DNA of 64,000 nucleotides from Halichoerus grypus (lineage: Eukaryota > Chordata > Mammalia > Carnivora > Phocidae). The notes below the pieces were generated by a model. It made no database searches. It saw nothing but the letters and a program-made list of their open reading frames with translations, and had not been told where the DNA came from. This document shows, one piece after another, positions 23,363 to 34,258 of this stretch (its first letter is position 1; every line of letters begins with the position of its first letter). The DNA lies in the NCBI RefSeq assembly GCF_964656455.1, contig NC_135718.1, positions 52,171,008 through 52,235,007 of the forward strand, in the 5' to 3' direction. Made by a program: the position numbers and the translations under genes.

Positions 23363-24132
23363 GCTTTTGAGTGAAGGTGAGGAGCTAAATAGTTTAAGAA
23401 TAGTTGAAGGATATATACTGAAGGTAGGAATCAATGGGCCCCTAAAGTGGAATGACTTTCCTTGTTATTACTGCTGCCTAGTATATTTCTTACTCCTTTC
23501 CTGCTCAGAGGCACTCACTATATTACATGCTTCCTCCTTTCCTCCTTAGGGTGATTTTCTTGGGATTCAGACCCTCTTAGAAACTCACTCCTGATCTATG
23601 TACTCTTGGTGCCCTCCTCCTACAAGTTTGTGATGTGCCTCCTATCCCTTCCTTGTTCTCTTCCCATGGCTGCCCCTCCCCTTGCCTTCCTTGTGGAATT
23701 TCTGCACTTACACTGGTGGTCCTCAAATCTTTGAAGCACATGGTTGTTGACAGTGAAGTGGAATAATTACTGCTCAGAAAGATCCATTTTCACCTCTGCC
23801 TCACTCCCAAATTCTCCCTCTAAAAGATATTTTGTGGGCTCCCTTTGCAAAGAATACCCTTTGGACAATTTCCTCTTCTTTTACCCCAGGTCTAATGACA
23901 GAAGAGTTAGAAAGGTGTTCTTTGAGACCTTTGGACCACTGCTTACCTAATTAACATCATCCATTATGAACAGATTCTGAGCACATTTAGTATTCAGCAG
24001 GAGGATGGGCAGGAATTTCTACCCCTACTTAGATCCTGTGCCATCAAGACATAGATCTTAGTGGATACACTGGTCTCTGTCCATGATTCAGTACATCTCT
24101 TACTGTCATACACACACCTTCTAATAATTATT

Positions 24133-24332
24133 ATTATTTTTTAAAGATTTTATTTATTTATTTGAGAGAGAGGGAATGAGAGAGAGAGAGCACATGAGAG
24201 GGGGGAGGGTCAGAGGGAGAAGCAGACTCCCTGCTGAGCAGGGAGCCTGATGTGGGACTTGATCCCGGGACTCCAGGATCATGACCTGAGCCAAAGGCAG
24301 TCGCTTAACCGACTGAGCCACCCAGGCGCCCC
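24133..24332 (-). mobile_element. SINEC, reverse
   Basis: Full-length in the intergenic spacer. Exact 17-bp target duplication accttctaataattatt at 24116 and 24333. Confidence 0.94.
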
Positions 24333-25137
24333 ACCTTCTAATAATTATTGATTGAACAATCAGTCCTTGTACCACTATCCCCTTTCCCATGAAGGTCCAT
24401 CCCTATAAAGTTTCCATAAGTCACCTGGGCTCAGATTCTGTATGTGCACAGAAGTACTATATGTAGTATCTCTTATGAGAAACTAATTTCCAATTTCCAG
24501 TTCTCTGTATACTCCTCTGCCTTCTAAATCTCTATTTTCTGAATGGGTCAAGAGGGAGGCTGTGTCTTTTTCAGGTGAATTCTGTAGACTTTGGACATCT
24601 CTTGGTGTCATCCCTTCCTTTCCCCTTACCTGCTTTGATTCTTAAGCCTTGGAGCCTATTCTGCTCTACCTGTTTTAACCCTGTACCTTCAGGGTACAGG
24701 GTTACAGGCTCTAAACATAAGGGCCAGCTTCTCAAACTCCATTTTGAACAGTCACTTCTCTCTAGAACCTAAAATGCCTCGTCTATTTTCCTGCCGTTAC
24801 CAACCAAAGTACCCAGATTTGGTAGTCAAATTGTTATACATTTTTTTCTCTATTAGTATATTCTGAGGTTTAAGTCTCCCCATCGTACTGGGAGCTCCAT
24901 GAGAACCAGTGTCATGTTTCCTCGCACTCATTCACTGCCGCTACTAGCAATAGATAGCCCTCCCTCTTCACTCTCTATTGTTTCTGCGGGCCCAGAATTT
25001 TAACCTGATCCCTTGGCCTTGTCCTGTTTCTCTCCCAGCCTCAGTAATTTTGCCCAGGTCCCTAGAGTCTGCCCCGCCCCCGCCCCCGCAAAGCGCGGTG
25101 CATGCCGGTCTTAGCCCCTCTGTAGGGAAAGAGGGTC

Positions 25138-25147
25138 CGCCATGTTC
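25138..25147 (+). promoter_or_regulatory. PPP3CB: YY1-like motif in PPP3CB promoter/leader
   Basis: The sequence ccgccatgtt fits the CCGCCATnTT form of the YY1 consensus. In this orientation the motif is known to sit just downstream of start sites in CpG-island promoters, which would put the PPP3CB start slightly upstream of here. That placement is inference. Confidence 0.55.
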
Positions 25148-25177
25148 CCCGGCGGCGCCGCCGCTTGGCTCTGGTAG
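25142..25177 (+). CDS. Upstream ORF in PPP3CB leader (11 codons)
   Basis: An ATG at 25142 with G at -3 opens an 11-codon frame (MFPGGAAAWLW) ending at TAG 25175-25177, 59 bases before the main start. A second, 7-codon upstream frame lies at 25102-25125. They matter only if transcription starts upstream of them, which the sequence alone cannot show. If translated, they would modestly reduce PPP3CB initiation. Confidence 0.35.
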   Translation: MFPGGAAAWLW

Positions 25178-25236
25178 CCGCCGCCCCCGCCCCCAGCCCC
25201 GCCCGGCCCAGCGCCTAGCCGAGCCCCGGGCCCAGC

Positions 25237-25321
25237 ATGGCCGCCCCGGAGCCGGCCCGGGCTGCACCGCCCCCACCCCCGCCCCCGCCGCCCCCTCCCG
25301 GGGCTGACCGCGTCGTCAAAG
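25237..25321 (+). CDS. PPP3CB: PPP3CB exon 1 (start codon, polyproline tract)
   Basis: ATG at 25237 has A at -3 and G at +4, a strong Kozak context, and gives the expected [10 protein letters not shown] start. Residues 11-21 are eleven consecutive prolines, the hallmark of the beta isoform, followed by GADRVVK. The donor is g|gtgaga after 25321; the final G starts Ala29, completed in exon 2 13.5 kb away. The tract is encoded by mixed CCN codons. Confidence 0.97.
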
Positions 25322-27830
25322 GTGAGAGGTGGACGAAGCCCTGGGGGCCTGGCCTGAGGAGCTGTGTGTGAGGGCGGGCGGGAGACCGTCCCCTCCGGAG
25401 CGGCCCCGGAAGGGCGGGCGAGTGACTGGCTGCCTCCCTTGGGGAGTGGCCCCTGGGCGGGCCCCTGCTGGGCTGGGCTGAGTCGGTAGCGGCGATTCCG
25501 CCGTCTCTCGCCTGTCTTCAGGCCCGAGGCGGGCGTTTCGCTCTTGAGGTCTCCTAGCCGTAGGGGTGAGTCTCCTAGCCGCAGTGAGCCCTTTTCTTTT
25601 TCTCCTGGGCCTGTCAAAGCGTCCCAGAGGCCGCGATTAGCTTCCTGCCCCGCGACAGCTGCACGCCTGGCTTGCCTGGGCGGACCGAGGGGCTTGGAGA
25701 CCTTCAGCCACGCGGGGCCGGGCGATGAGCAGTCAGAAATCACCTCGGCTTTGGCCCACGCCTGCTCCCCAGTGACAGCCGTCAGCCCGATTCGCGCCTA
25801 GTTAGCGCCAGCCGCAGGGGTTCGCGCTTGGCCCTCAGGTGTCACTCCACGCGGAAACTGGGGGAACCATGTGGGATTGGACAAGGGTGAAGAGACGAAG
25901 CAGGATTTGGGGGCCCCGGCTTTAAGTGCAGAATAGATGGGGGAAAGGCAGCATGAAAGGAAAAAAAGCGCCTTGTGGATAGGAAGAAGCATTTACTTAG
26001 AAAACCGGTCAACACTGGTTTAAAGGCCAAAAGGGGTTACCCCTCACCTTGCGAACAAACACCCATAGAAGAAAGCATTAAATATTTCTCAGCTGGGGCA
26101 GAATTTATGTATGTTTACCGACAACAGATAAGCAGATTAATTTAAAATAGAGATATTGAGGGCAAATTGACTTGCTTAAGATTTCCATGCTCTCTGGGAG
26201 AGCCCATCAACTTCAAACACCGCTGTGGAGGTGAAAAACAATCTGAAATGATTTTTCTTTACTGTGTAGCTTGGTCAATAAATTGACATCATTTTAGAAT
26301 AAAGTTTTCTTTGTTGTGTTACGTTTATTTTGGAAGGCTAGATACTTCTTTTACTTACTTATTTTCATTCAGCTTCTCAAATATACTGGCACAATGTTTA
26401 AACACTGTTAGTCCAGTTTTTGAAATTTGACCAGATATGTTTCCATTAAAATATTTAAAAACAAGAAAACCTTTTTCCTTTGTGTTTTTTTTAATTTTAA
26501 TTTTTCAATTTGAGCCTTCTTTAATAATAACACTGATTTGTATCCAGGCTTGTGTAGACAGTTTTTAAAAGTTAGTAGTATATCCAGTTGGGCCAGGCAT
26601 TGGAATGAGCTGAATAAAGGGTTTATGGAATTCTTGTCCCGAGAAATCTTTATAAAAAGAGAAGAAGAAAAAAAAAAGATTGGTAGTTCAGATTGGTTGT
26701 CCTGACATGAAATCCTGGAGTTCTGTGGGGGTTGGGAACAGAGACATGGGCTGCTGCTTCATTTTCTGACTATATATCTGTGTTGTTTGTCCATTCCCCT
26801 GGGCACTTTTCATTGTACTATTAGTTAGGACAACCAGTCACATTCCCGAGCAATGAGTTTGTGCTATCCTTATGCTTGTGAATCTTACTGTTTTTTGTCA
26901 TACATATGATAATGTTTTCCTGTAATGTACTGCTTTAATAACAGTAAAAATAAGATTCCAAACATAAAGGCATATTCCTTAGGGGTGAGTTGTGAATCCA
27001 GGATGGTCACATTTGAAAGTTACTGATATGGAATAAAAGTCATTTGATTAAATAGGAAAGGAGCTTGTTGGTGTAGAAAATTATAGTTAAATAGAGCTCA
27101 TAGGTATAAGATCTCGTGTGCTTAGTAGCATATTCTTCACCAAAACAACTTTCATTTCTTTATGGAATTTGTTAGCAGCTGGAATGCCTGATATGGATCA
27201 CATGTTTAGAGATGGTGGCAACAGACTGGTTTGCACTGCTCATGGAGTCTCTGCTCTGGCCTCCGCAGAAATTACTGGGAAATTCACATTTCATACAGAA
27301 ATCCACTTTTGGATTTCATCTTCAGGCTTCTTGCCTGCCTTCTTTCAATAATTGTACCATAATGTTATATTTGATGATAGAGAACACCCTTGTCAGAACA
27401 TATATGGCCACAGTGCTAGTTCAATTTGTTAAAATCCAGATTTCTTAAAAGTTTAGTATGTGCTAGTTCTGCATCTGTATCATTTCATAGTAGTGATATC
27501 ATGGAGACCATTGTTGGCATTGAATGCAAGTAGTCTTCTACTCCCTGAATCTTTTCCTTATAGTTTCTAAATTTTATACTCTTACACTTTTAGTCAGGAA
27601 GGCTATATTTTATGGTCATGACAGTTTCGCAAGGGCTATAGATCTTTCTGTGTTTAATATCATGTGCCTAAAGTTCACTTCATATGAAGTTTGAGATCTT
27701 GGAATACTGTAGGTGATTCATGTATCAATTTAAATAGCTTTTCACTGAAATTATTAAAATTATTAATGGTGATTCCATATCGCTGATTATGGGCAATTAG
27801 GTTTCCTGGCTAGTTAAAGCAATTTCATTT

Positions 27831-28001
27831 TTTTTTTTTAAGATTTTATTTATTAGAGAGCAAGAGAGCATTGGGGGTGGGGGTAGGGACAGAAGGAAGG
27901 GGATGAGCAGACTCCCTGCCAAGCGTGGAATCCGAAGCTGGCTTGATCCCAGGACCCCAGGATCATGACCTGAGCAGAAGGCAGAGCCACCCAGGCTCCC
28001 C
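27831..28001 (-). mobile_element. SINEC, reverse
   Basis: Internally shortened copy with exact 13-bp target duplication agcaatttcattt at 27818 and 28002. Confidence 0.9.
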
Positions 28002-28410
28002 AGCAATTTCATTTCTGAGCCTACTCCAGCTGCTGCTGGCTCAGGTCAAATTCTTCTGTTTGAAGGTTACTATAGCCCAGTGGTTTAGGTGAGATAGTAT
28101 GCCCTCTTAACCATTTTCTGTTAAGCATTTTTCTATTCTTCAGCTAAGATAAGTTGGAAAAAAGAAAATGGAAACAAACTAGGAAAAATGGCTAATTGTA
28201 TCTGCATGAGTGCCTTACTGCCACATCAGCAAAATTGGTATGGGTAATTACAACATAAAACTCTGAGTTTATGCGTATTGCTCTCCTCACCCCCCCGCCC
28301 CCCAATTTACTCAACCTGAATTATCCAGATACTACCCTACCTTTTATTTCCAGATATTTTAAAAATGTAGTTTTTGCTATGTAGATGAGGTCCCAGATTT
28401 GTAAACCTCA

Positions 28411-28587
28411 ATTGTCTCTTGAGATTATTGAATCTGCTAGTCTTGATAAAAGAATCCACCTTTATCACTTAGAGGGCATTGTCTATATTGTGTATATGTT
28501 CATTTTAGTATGCATACTGTGACTTTCCTTTGCATTCAATATATTTTCTTTATTTCCTAGGTTATATTAACCTCATCTCTTAAATTA
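28411..28587 (+). repeat. Source-like copy of a 177-bp direct duplication
   Basis: Matches 30381-30557 base for base with no gaps and about 9 mismatches (about 95% identity), offset 1,970 bp. It sits in sequence with no recognised repeat, so it is probably the original copy. Confidence 0.85.
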
Positions 28588-29049
28588 TCAGACTTAAAGA
28601 TTGAACCAAAATGCTGAAGTGTGTGTGTGTGAGTGTTAAGTTTTTTAAGCTAATATATTTCTGATAGGCAGCTTCACGATTCATTTCGGTTCTTTTGCTA
28701 GCTGCCCTGCTTATAAGTCTGAGGTCATTTGGCTCAAGTATTTTCTAGTACGTAGCTTTATTAGGATTGCTTATTTTCATTACAGATTGCTAGATGACCC
28801 ACATAGGTCTTTGGGTCACATGGCTACTTCATTGTTTCTCGCTAGTTCTATTTCATCATGTTTTAAAGCAACTTGCATTTTAATTTTTGTTTACTAAATG
28901 TATTTTGTGGACTTACCTATCTAAAAGATAACTCTTGAAAATGATTTTTCTTTTTCCTCCCACCCCCATTGTTACCTTATTGTTAAACATTCTAAAATAA
29001 ATCTTCAGTACCATGTGTCCCAGAGAAAGCAAAGGAACAGAGAAAATAG

Positions 29050-29130
29050 TGTCTGTGAGTGTGTGTGTATGAGAGAGTCAGAGACAGAAAGAGATGGAGG
29101 GAGGGAGGGAGGAAGGGAAGGAGAGAGAAC
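29050..29130 (+). repeat. Purine-rich low-complexity tract
   Basis: A gtgtgtgt run followed by gagagag/gggaggga units; simple sequence. Confidence 0.8.
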
Positions 29131-29429
29131 ATTGTGGTAACAAGTCATCTTAGAAGAAAAATGCCAAGGAAGAAATATAGCTGCTTAGTAGTAAGGCAAA
29201 AGCTTTAGGTTCCAGAGTTATTGAATGAGTTAGCAAGAGTTGTAAGGAAAAGTTTGATGAAAAGAATCTTGTTTTATTAAATGGGGTGTATTTTAGTACC
29301 AATCATATGACTTCATTTTATCATAAAAATGTTTATTTATACACAGATAAAATTAGCTGAAGATAGTTGGGCATCGTTGGATGTTATGTAAAATTTATTT
29401 TGGAACATCAAAGTAATCAAATAGCAAAT

Positions 29430-30130
29430 ATTTATTAAATGCCTGCTGTATGCTAAAAACTGTAGGGAGACAAATATTAAAAAAATGAAGAATAGTTTTG
29501 GTCCTTGGAGAAATAAGTACTCATGAAAAGTTATTTGTATATGTCATAAGGATGGGTGCAATTAATAATTGCCAGGTAAGTGACTTGTTTGAGTTCAAAG
29601 GAGGTAGTGATGACTCTGGACTGGAATGGTCAGTCTAACAAGGGTTTATATAAGGAAGAAGGAGGCCTTGAAGGAAGGGTAGGATTTAAACAGGCAGAGG
29701 ATTGGGACCATTTATTTGTGCAACATTTATTGGTTACTTGCTTTGTACCAAAGCATAATAGGCATTGAAGATACGGAATTGGATTAGTATAATTAAGTAA
29801 GATTCTCTTGGAGTGCTGGCAGTCTAGTGGGGGAGACATTATTGCAAATTAATATAACAAGGTATGTACAAAGTGCTGTTGGGGCTGTAAAGAAGGAGTT
29901 AACTCTCTTATTTGGAGAAAAAGCATCAATGAGAGGATTATGTTTTGAGGTGGGCCTTGAAGGATGAGTAGAATTTTTCCAGATAGAAGGTAGGACTGGA
30001 GTAGAGGAAACAGCAGCAGAAAGACATGGAGTTTGAAAAAAAAAACTTGAAAATGTGAGACAGTAGTGTGTAACTGCTTGGCTATGAGTGGCAGGAGATG
30101 ATGTTGGAAACCATTTTTTGTACACTAAGT
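29430..30130 (+). repeat. Ancient purine-rich interspersed repeats
   Basis: Openings aatatttattaaatgcctgc (about 29427) and aacatttattggttacttgc (about 29722), with body text gtgggccttgaaggatgagt. Confidence 0.6.
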
Positions 30131-30139
30131 TGAGCTGAA

Positions 30140-30590
30140 ACTTAAGCTAGTAAGCAGTATAGCCTCTGGATGATTAAGAGGCTTTGGAGTCCAGTTGCCT
30201 GGGTTTGAATCCTAGGTTACCTTAATAACCTTTTCACTGTGGACAAGGTACTTGATGTCACCAAGCTTCAATGTTCTCATCTGTAAAATAGAATTAATAA
30301 AGTATTATTATGTGGTTTTTGAAGGATTAATGGAGATAGTCCATGTAAAGTATGTACCTCAGTGGATGGCCTGGCACATGATTGTCTCTTGAGATTATTG
30401 AATCTGTTAGTCTTGATATAAGAATCCACCTTTATCACTTAGAGGGCATTGTCTATATTGTGTATATGTTCATTTTAGTATGCACCCTGTGACTGTTCTT
30501 TGCATTTGATATATTTTCTTTATTTCCTAGGTTATATTAACCTTATCTCTTAAATTAACCAGTGGTAGCCATCATCATTATTATTGAGGG
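30140..30590 (+). repeat. MIR interrupted by a 177-bp insertion
   Basis: MIR text (gcctgggtttgaatcctagg, ctcatctgtaaaatagaatt, ggatggcctggcacatg) runs to 30380 and resumes at about 30558 (ccagtggtagccatcatcat tattatt). The interval 30381-30557 is the duplicated segment. Confidence 0.8.
30381..30557 (+). repeat. Inserted copy of the 177-bp direct duplication
   Basis: The second copy of 28411-28587, in the same orientation. It interrupts a MIR and has no poly(A) tail, which argues for a templated DNA insertion and against retrotransposition. Confidence 0.85.
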
Positions 30591-30903
30591 TTTTAAAATA
30601 GGAGAGTGATCCACTATCTTGGTTTTTGAAAGGTAACTTGGTATTGTGTAGAACAAAATATTAGGAGGGGGAGAGGCTTAAATCACGTGTCGGAGATTAA
30701 TCATTGAATTTTAGAAAGAGAATTCTGAGTATTATAGCATGGGCAAAATTGAAATGATTGTAGTAATTCTAGGGGGAAAAAGTCCTTATTCAGCATCTTA
30801 GGACCAAAGCAGTCCAAGTGCAGAATGACTAAGGCATGCATTAAGGGAAAGAGAGAAACCAGATATGATGCAAATTCTGAATAATTTTAGAAGTAGATAT
30901 ATT

Positions 30904-31064
30904 GGGGCGCCTGGGTGGCTTAGTTGGTTAGGTGTCTGCCTTCGGCTTGGGTCATGATCCCGGGGTCCTGGGATTGAGCCCTGCACTGGGCTCCCTGCTC
31001 AGCGGGGAGCCTGCTTCGCCCTCTCCTTCTGCTGCTCCCCGCGCGCTCTAATTAAAAAAAAAAA
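30904..31064 (+). mobile_element. SINEC
   Basis: ggcgcctgggtggcttagtt head, shortened body and A11 tail; short target copies agatatattgg / gagatattgg. Confidence 0.9.
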
Positions 31065-31789
31065 GAGAGAGAGATATTGGATCAGTGATTGGGTGTGGGA
31101 ACAAGTAGAAGAGCAAAACTTTTTAAGGAAACAATCAGACTAATTTTGCTTTAGGGATTGATTAAATTGAGCAATTGTAGTTAGAGGCAAAGATTGGAAT
31201 GATGTGTAAAAGACTAGAATGGTCAAATAGGGAAGGATCTTAGAAATAAGTTTGAGGCTTCCCCCCCCTTTATTCTTTATTTCTTAAGAAACAACCCCAA
31301 ATTTTTGAGTAGGTTAATCTAACAGTGTTTTGTACATCAAGGCGGAGGGAAAGTAGAGCTTAGTTAGATACTAACTAAAAAAGTACACAAAGTGATAAGA
31401 ACTTGAACTAGCACTGCAGCAATGGAGATGTAAGAAAATGAAGAGAATTTGAAGAATCAGTAGGACTTGGAGTCTTGGAAGAGAACAATGACACCAAAAT
31501 TTCAGATTCCAGTGACAGAGTGGTGATAACCATGTCACAAATAAGACAGGAAGGGGAACCAATTTTGAGGGAAAGGTACTATATTCAAATAACCACCACA
31601 GATTAAAAAGAACCCAAGGGGTACTTTGAAATTTTGAAGACTGTACTGTAGGATTTATTGAATCTTTTTTTAGAGCATGTGGCCAATGCATGCTTCTAGT
31701 CCTGGCACTGGAGTGGGTTATACCCATTTTCATGATGAGGAAACTTTTGATGACTCTTTGACCAGAAGAGCATTGTCATTTTGTTCGTA

Positions 31790-32065
31790 TAAGACAGATT
31801 GTATTGGAGTAGCATTCTGAAGACCTCAATTTCAACCGTGGTTCTACCCCTTACTAGTTGAAACACCTTGAGAAAAAAAAAAGAAAAGAAACACCTTGAG
31901 AAAGCCATTTAAGTTCTCTGAACCTCTTATCCCATTTGTGAAGGGATAAAACCTGCCCTACCAAACTTCCAGATGTCTCTGAGAATCGTACAGGTTTATG
32001 TATGTGAAAGTACATACTTTGTAAACTGCAAATAAAGCAGTATAAATATATTGTCATTGCTATAT
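31790..32065 (+). repeat. MIR with small internal insertion
   Basis: MIR-like text (ttctaccccttactagttga, gccatttaagttctctgaac) carrying a poly(A)-only insertion at 31876-31887 between 16-bp copies of gaaacaccttgagaaa. Confidence 0.65.
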
Positions 32066-33991
32066 AAATTAGTGTCAAGATATAAAAGTATTTTGTAAAC
32101 TATATCATTAATTCAGTAAACATTGATTAGTAGCAATGTTCTAATCACCAGGTATGTAGTGATGAAAGACATAGCTCCCTCCCTTCAAAGAGTTCATAAG
32201 CACATGGGGGAGACATATTTACAGTGCAATTAGTAAGTGCCATGATATAGGTGTGGATTATATGCTATGATACAGGACCACAAAGGAAGGCACACCATTT
32301 ACTTAGTCTGGGAACATGAGGAAAAGTTTTCAAGAATCGGAACACTGAAATGAGGTTTAAGGACAAGAAGGTAAAAGATGGGAATAGTGTACCCCTAAAC
32401 AGTAGGTCATGAAAAAGTAGAGATTTTTAAAAAGTAATATGTAATTTTAAAAATGAAAATAAAGTATCTGGAGTGTAGAAAGTATCTGGAATGTGAGGTA
32501 GTGACAAAAGATGAGGGTTGGAAATGTAGGCAAGGTTCAGATCACAAGGGATCTTGCATGCCATGTGAAAATAAAGAATTGGGATTTTGTATAATAAAGC
32601 CAGTCCTGAAACAAGAGAAGGTTGAGATTTGAATTTTAGAAAGAGTATATACTGAGTGTTGTAGAGTAGGCAAAATTGAAAAGATTGTGTAATTCTAGAA
32701 AAAAAAAAGTCCTTACTCAGTGTCTCAGGACCAAAGGAACAGAAACAGATCAGAGAATTATTTAGGACTTATTGGCCATGTAGGGTGAGGAATAAAGGAT
32801 AATTCCTAGATGGGTAAGTATTGGTAATGGTTTAGGGGGAAAAATCATACCCTAAATTCTGGACATACTAAGTTTGAGGTATGTATGGAACATACAAATA
32901 CAGATACTTAATAGTTTACAAGGAATCTTGAGTTTAGGGGAGGGATCTAGACTGAGCAATCTATTTGAGGGTCCTCAAAATGTAGATTTTAGTTGAAACT
33001 GTGGTTATGGATGAGATCACTAGTTCAGAGCAGTGTGATAGGAGGGCCAAGGACAGAATCGTAGGACATACTGACATTTAGGATCAGGAAAAAGACTAGA
33101 AGTCCATGAAATAGACAAATCAGTTGTGACCAGAGAAGTACGAGAAAAACCAGGTGAGTGATTTCAAGAACCCAAGAGAGGAGAGAGTTACAGGTGGAGG
33201 AATAGAGCAGAAGCCAGATAAATATGGATTGAGGAAAATAGACAAAAAGTGAGAAAATGAAGATACCCATTGTAGATTTGAATAACCCTTTCAAAAAGCT
33301 TAGTTGTCAAAAAGGATATATATGGCAGAAATAGGGATGAGGAGTAAGAGAGAGTTACTTGTTTGGATTTTTAAGATCTTAAAGATGTGTAAGTATGTTC
33401 ATATGCTCAAAGGAAAGACCCAGTGGAGAGGCATAGGAAACAATAGGACCATGGGAGGGGTGGGGAGGGTGATTTGAAGTTAAGAGGTTGGGGGAGTGGG
33501 ATGCAGGACCCAAATAGAATGTTTAGTAAAGGACAAGAGGAATACCTCTTCCCTGAGATGGGGAGAAATTTAAAGATGCATACTGGTGTAGATGTGGATG
33601 GAGAGGAGCAAGAAAGTGAAGTTTGGTCTGAAGGCCTTGATTTTCTCTGAAATTGGATACAAAGTTGATAACTGAGTAAGAGATGAAGTTGAATGAAGGG
33701 TTCAAGAAAGAGGGGACCATTTGAAATCTCCACTGAGGAGCATGGGAGAGAGAATGTTTAATAAGATTGCTGAGAAATGCACATGACTAAGTTGAAGACT
33801 GTGAATTTGTAGTAGCACTGGGCCGTTTTGATGACTATACTAAGCACCCAAGTTTAGAAGCCAACTCATCCACGAATTGCAGTTTTCCCTTATAGGTAGA
33901 ATAGGACAAAAGGGCAAAACGATTTAGGATGTTGTTTAAAAAGTGGGTGGATGATGGAATACCTTTAAAATTGTAAGAAGCAAAGGTATCC

Positions 33992-34063
33992 AGAAGGGAG
34001 TTGATAAAGAGGGGCTGTTCAGTTTCTAGAAGGGGGTTGATAAGGAGGGGCTGTCCAGTTTTT
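33992..34063 (+). repeat. 36-bp tandem duplication
   Basis: Two copies starting at 33992 and 34028 (agaagggagttgataaagag versus agaagggggttgataaggag), 36-bp period, a few substitutions. Confidence 0.85.
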
Positions 34064-34258
34064 CTTTTTTTTTTTAAGATTTTATTTATGTATTTATTTG
34101 AGAGGGAGAGAGTGAGTGAGGGTAGGAGCAGAGGGAGAGGGATAAGCAGACTCTGCTGAGCTCGGAACCCAACATGGGGTTCAATTTCAGGACCCTAAGA
34201 TCATGATCTGAGCTGAAATCAAGAGTCGCTTAATGGACTGAGCCACCCAGGCACCCCT
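34061..34258 (-). mobile_element. SINEC, reverse
   Basis: Poly(T) start and end gagccacccaggcacccc; short flanking tccagttt copies. Confidence 0.9.

Larger units (their letters stand above)
23176..25049. other. USP54-PPP3CB intergenic spacer
   Basis: About 1.9 kb between the inferred USP54 cleavage site and the PPP3CB CpG island. It holds a TG microsatellite (23326-23359) and one SINEC with a 17-bp target duplication (24116-24349). No gene is seen. Confidence 0.75.
25050..25620 (+). promoter_or_regulatory. PPP3CB: PPP3CB CpG-island promoter
   Basis: Sharply GC- and CpG-rich against an AT-rich surrounding. It contains several GC-box (Sp-type) motifs: gccccgcccccgcccccgc at about 25073-25089, and more at 25182-25206. 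No TATA box is seen. A YY1-like motif CCGCCATGTT lies at 25138-25147. The island covers the start codon (25237) and the first 300 bp of intron 1, as is typical of a housekeeping-type promoter. The exact start site cannot be fixed from sequence. Confidence 0.85.

Noticed and set aside
24968..25743. Long GC-rich open frames on both strands over the CpG island
   Set aside because: Pro/Arg/Gly-rich frames expected from CpG-island composition; they overlap the PPP3CB promoter and exon 1.
30690..32750. A second duplication (30705-30822 versus 32630-32742, roughly 85% by eye)
   Set aside because: Both lie in or near purine-rich ancient repeats, so shared family membership explains it better than a specific duplication.
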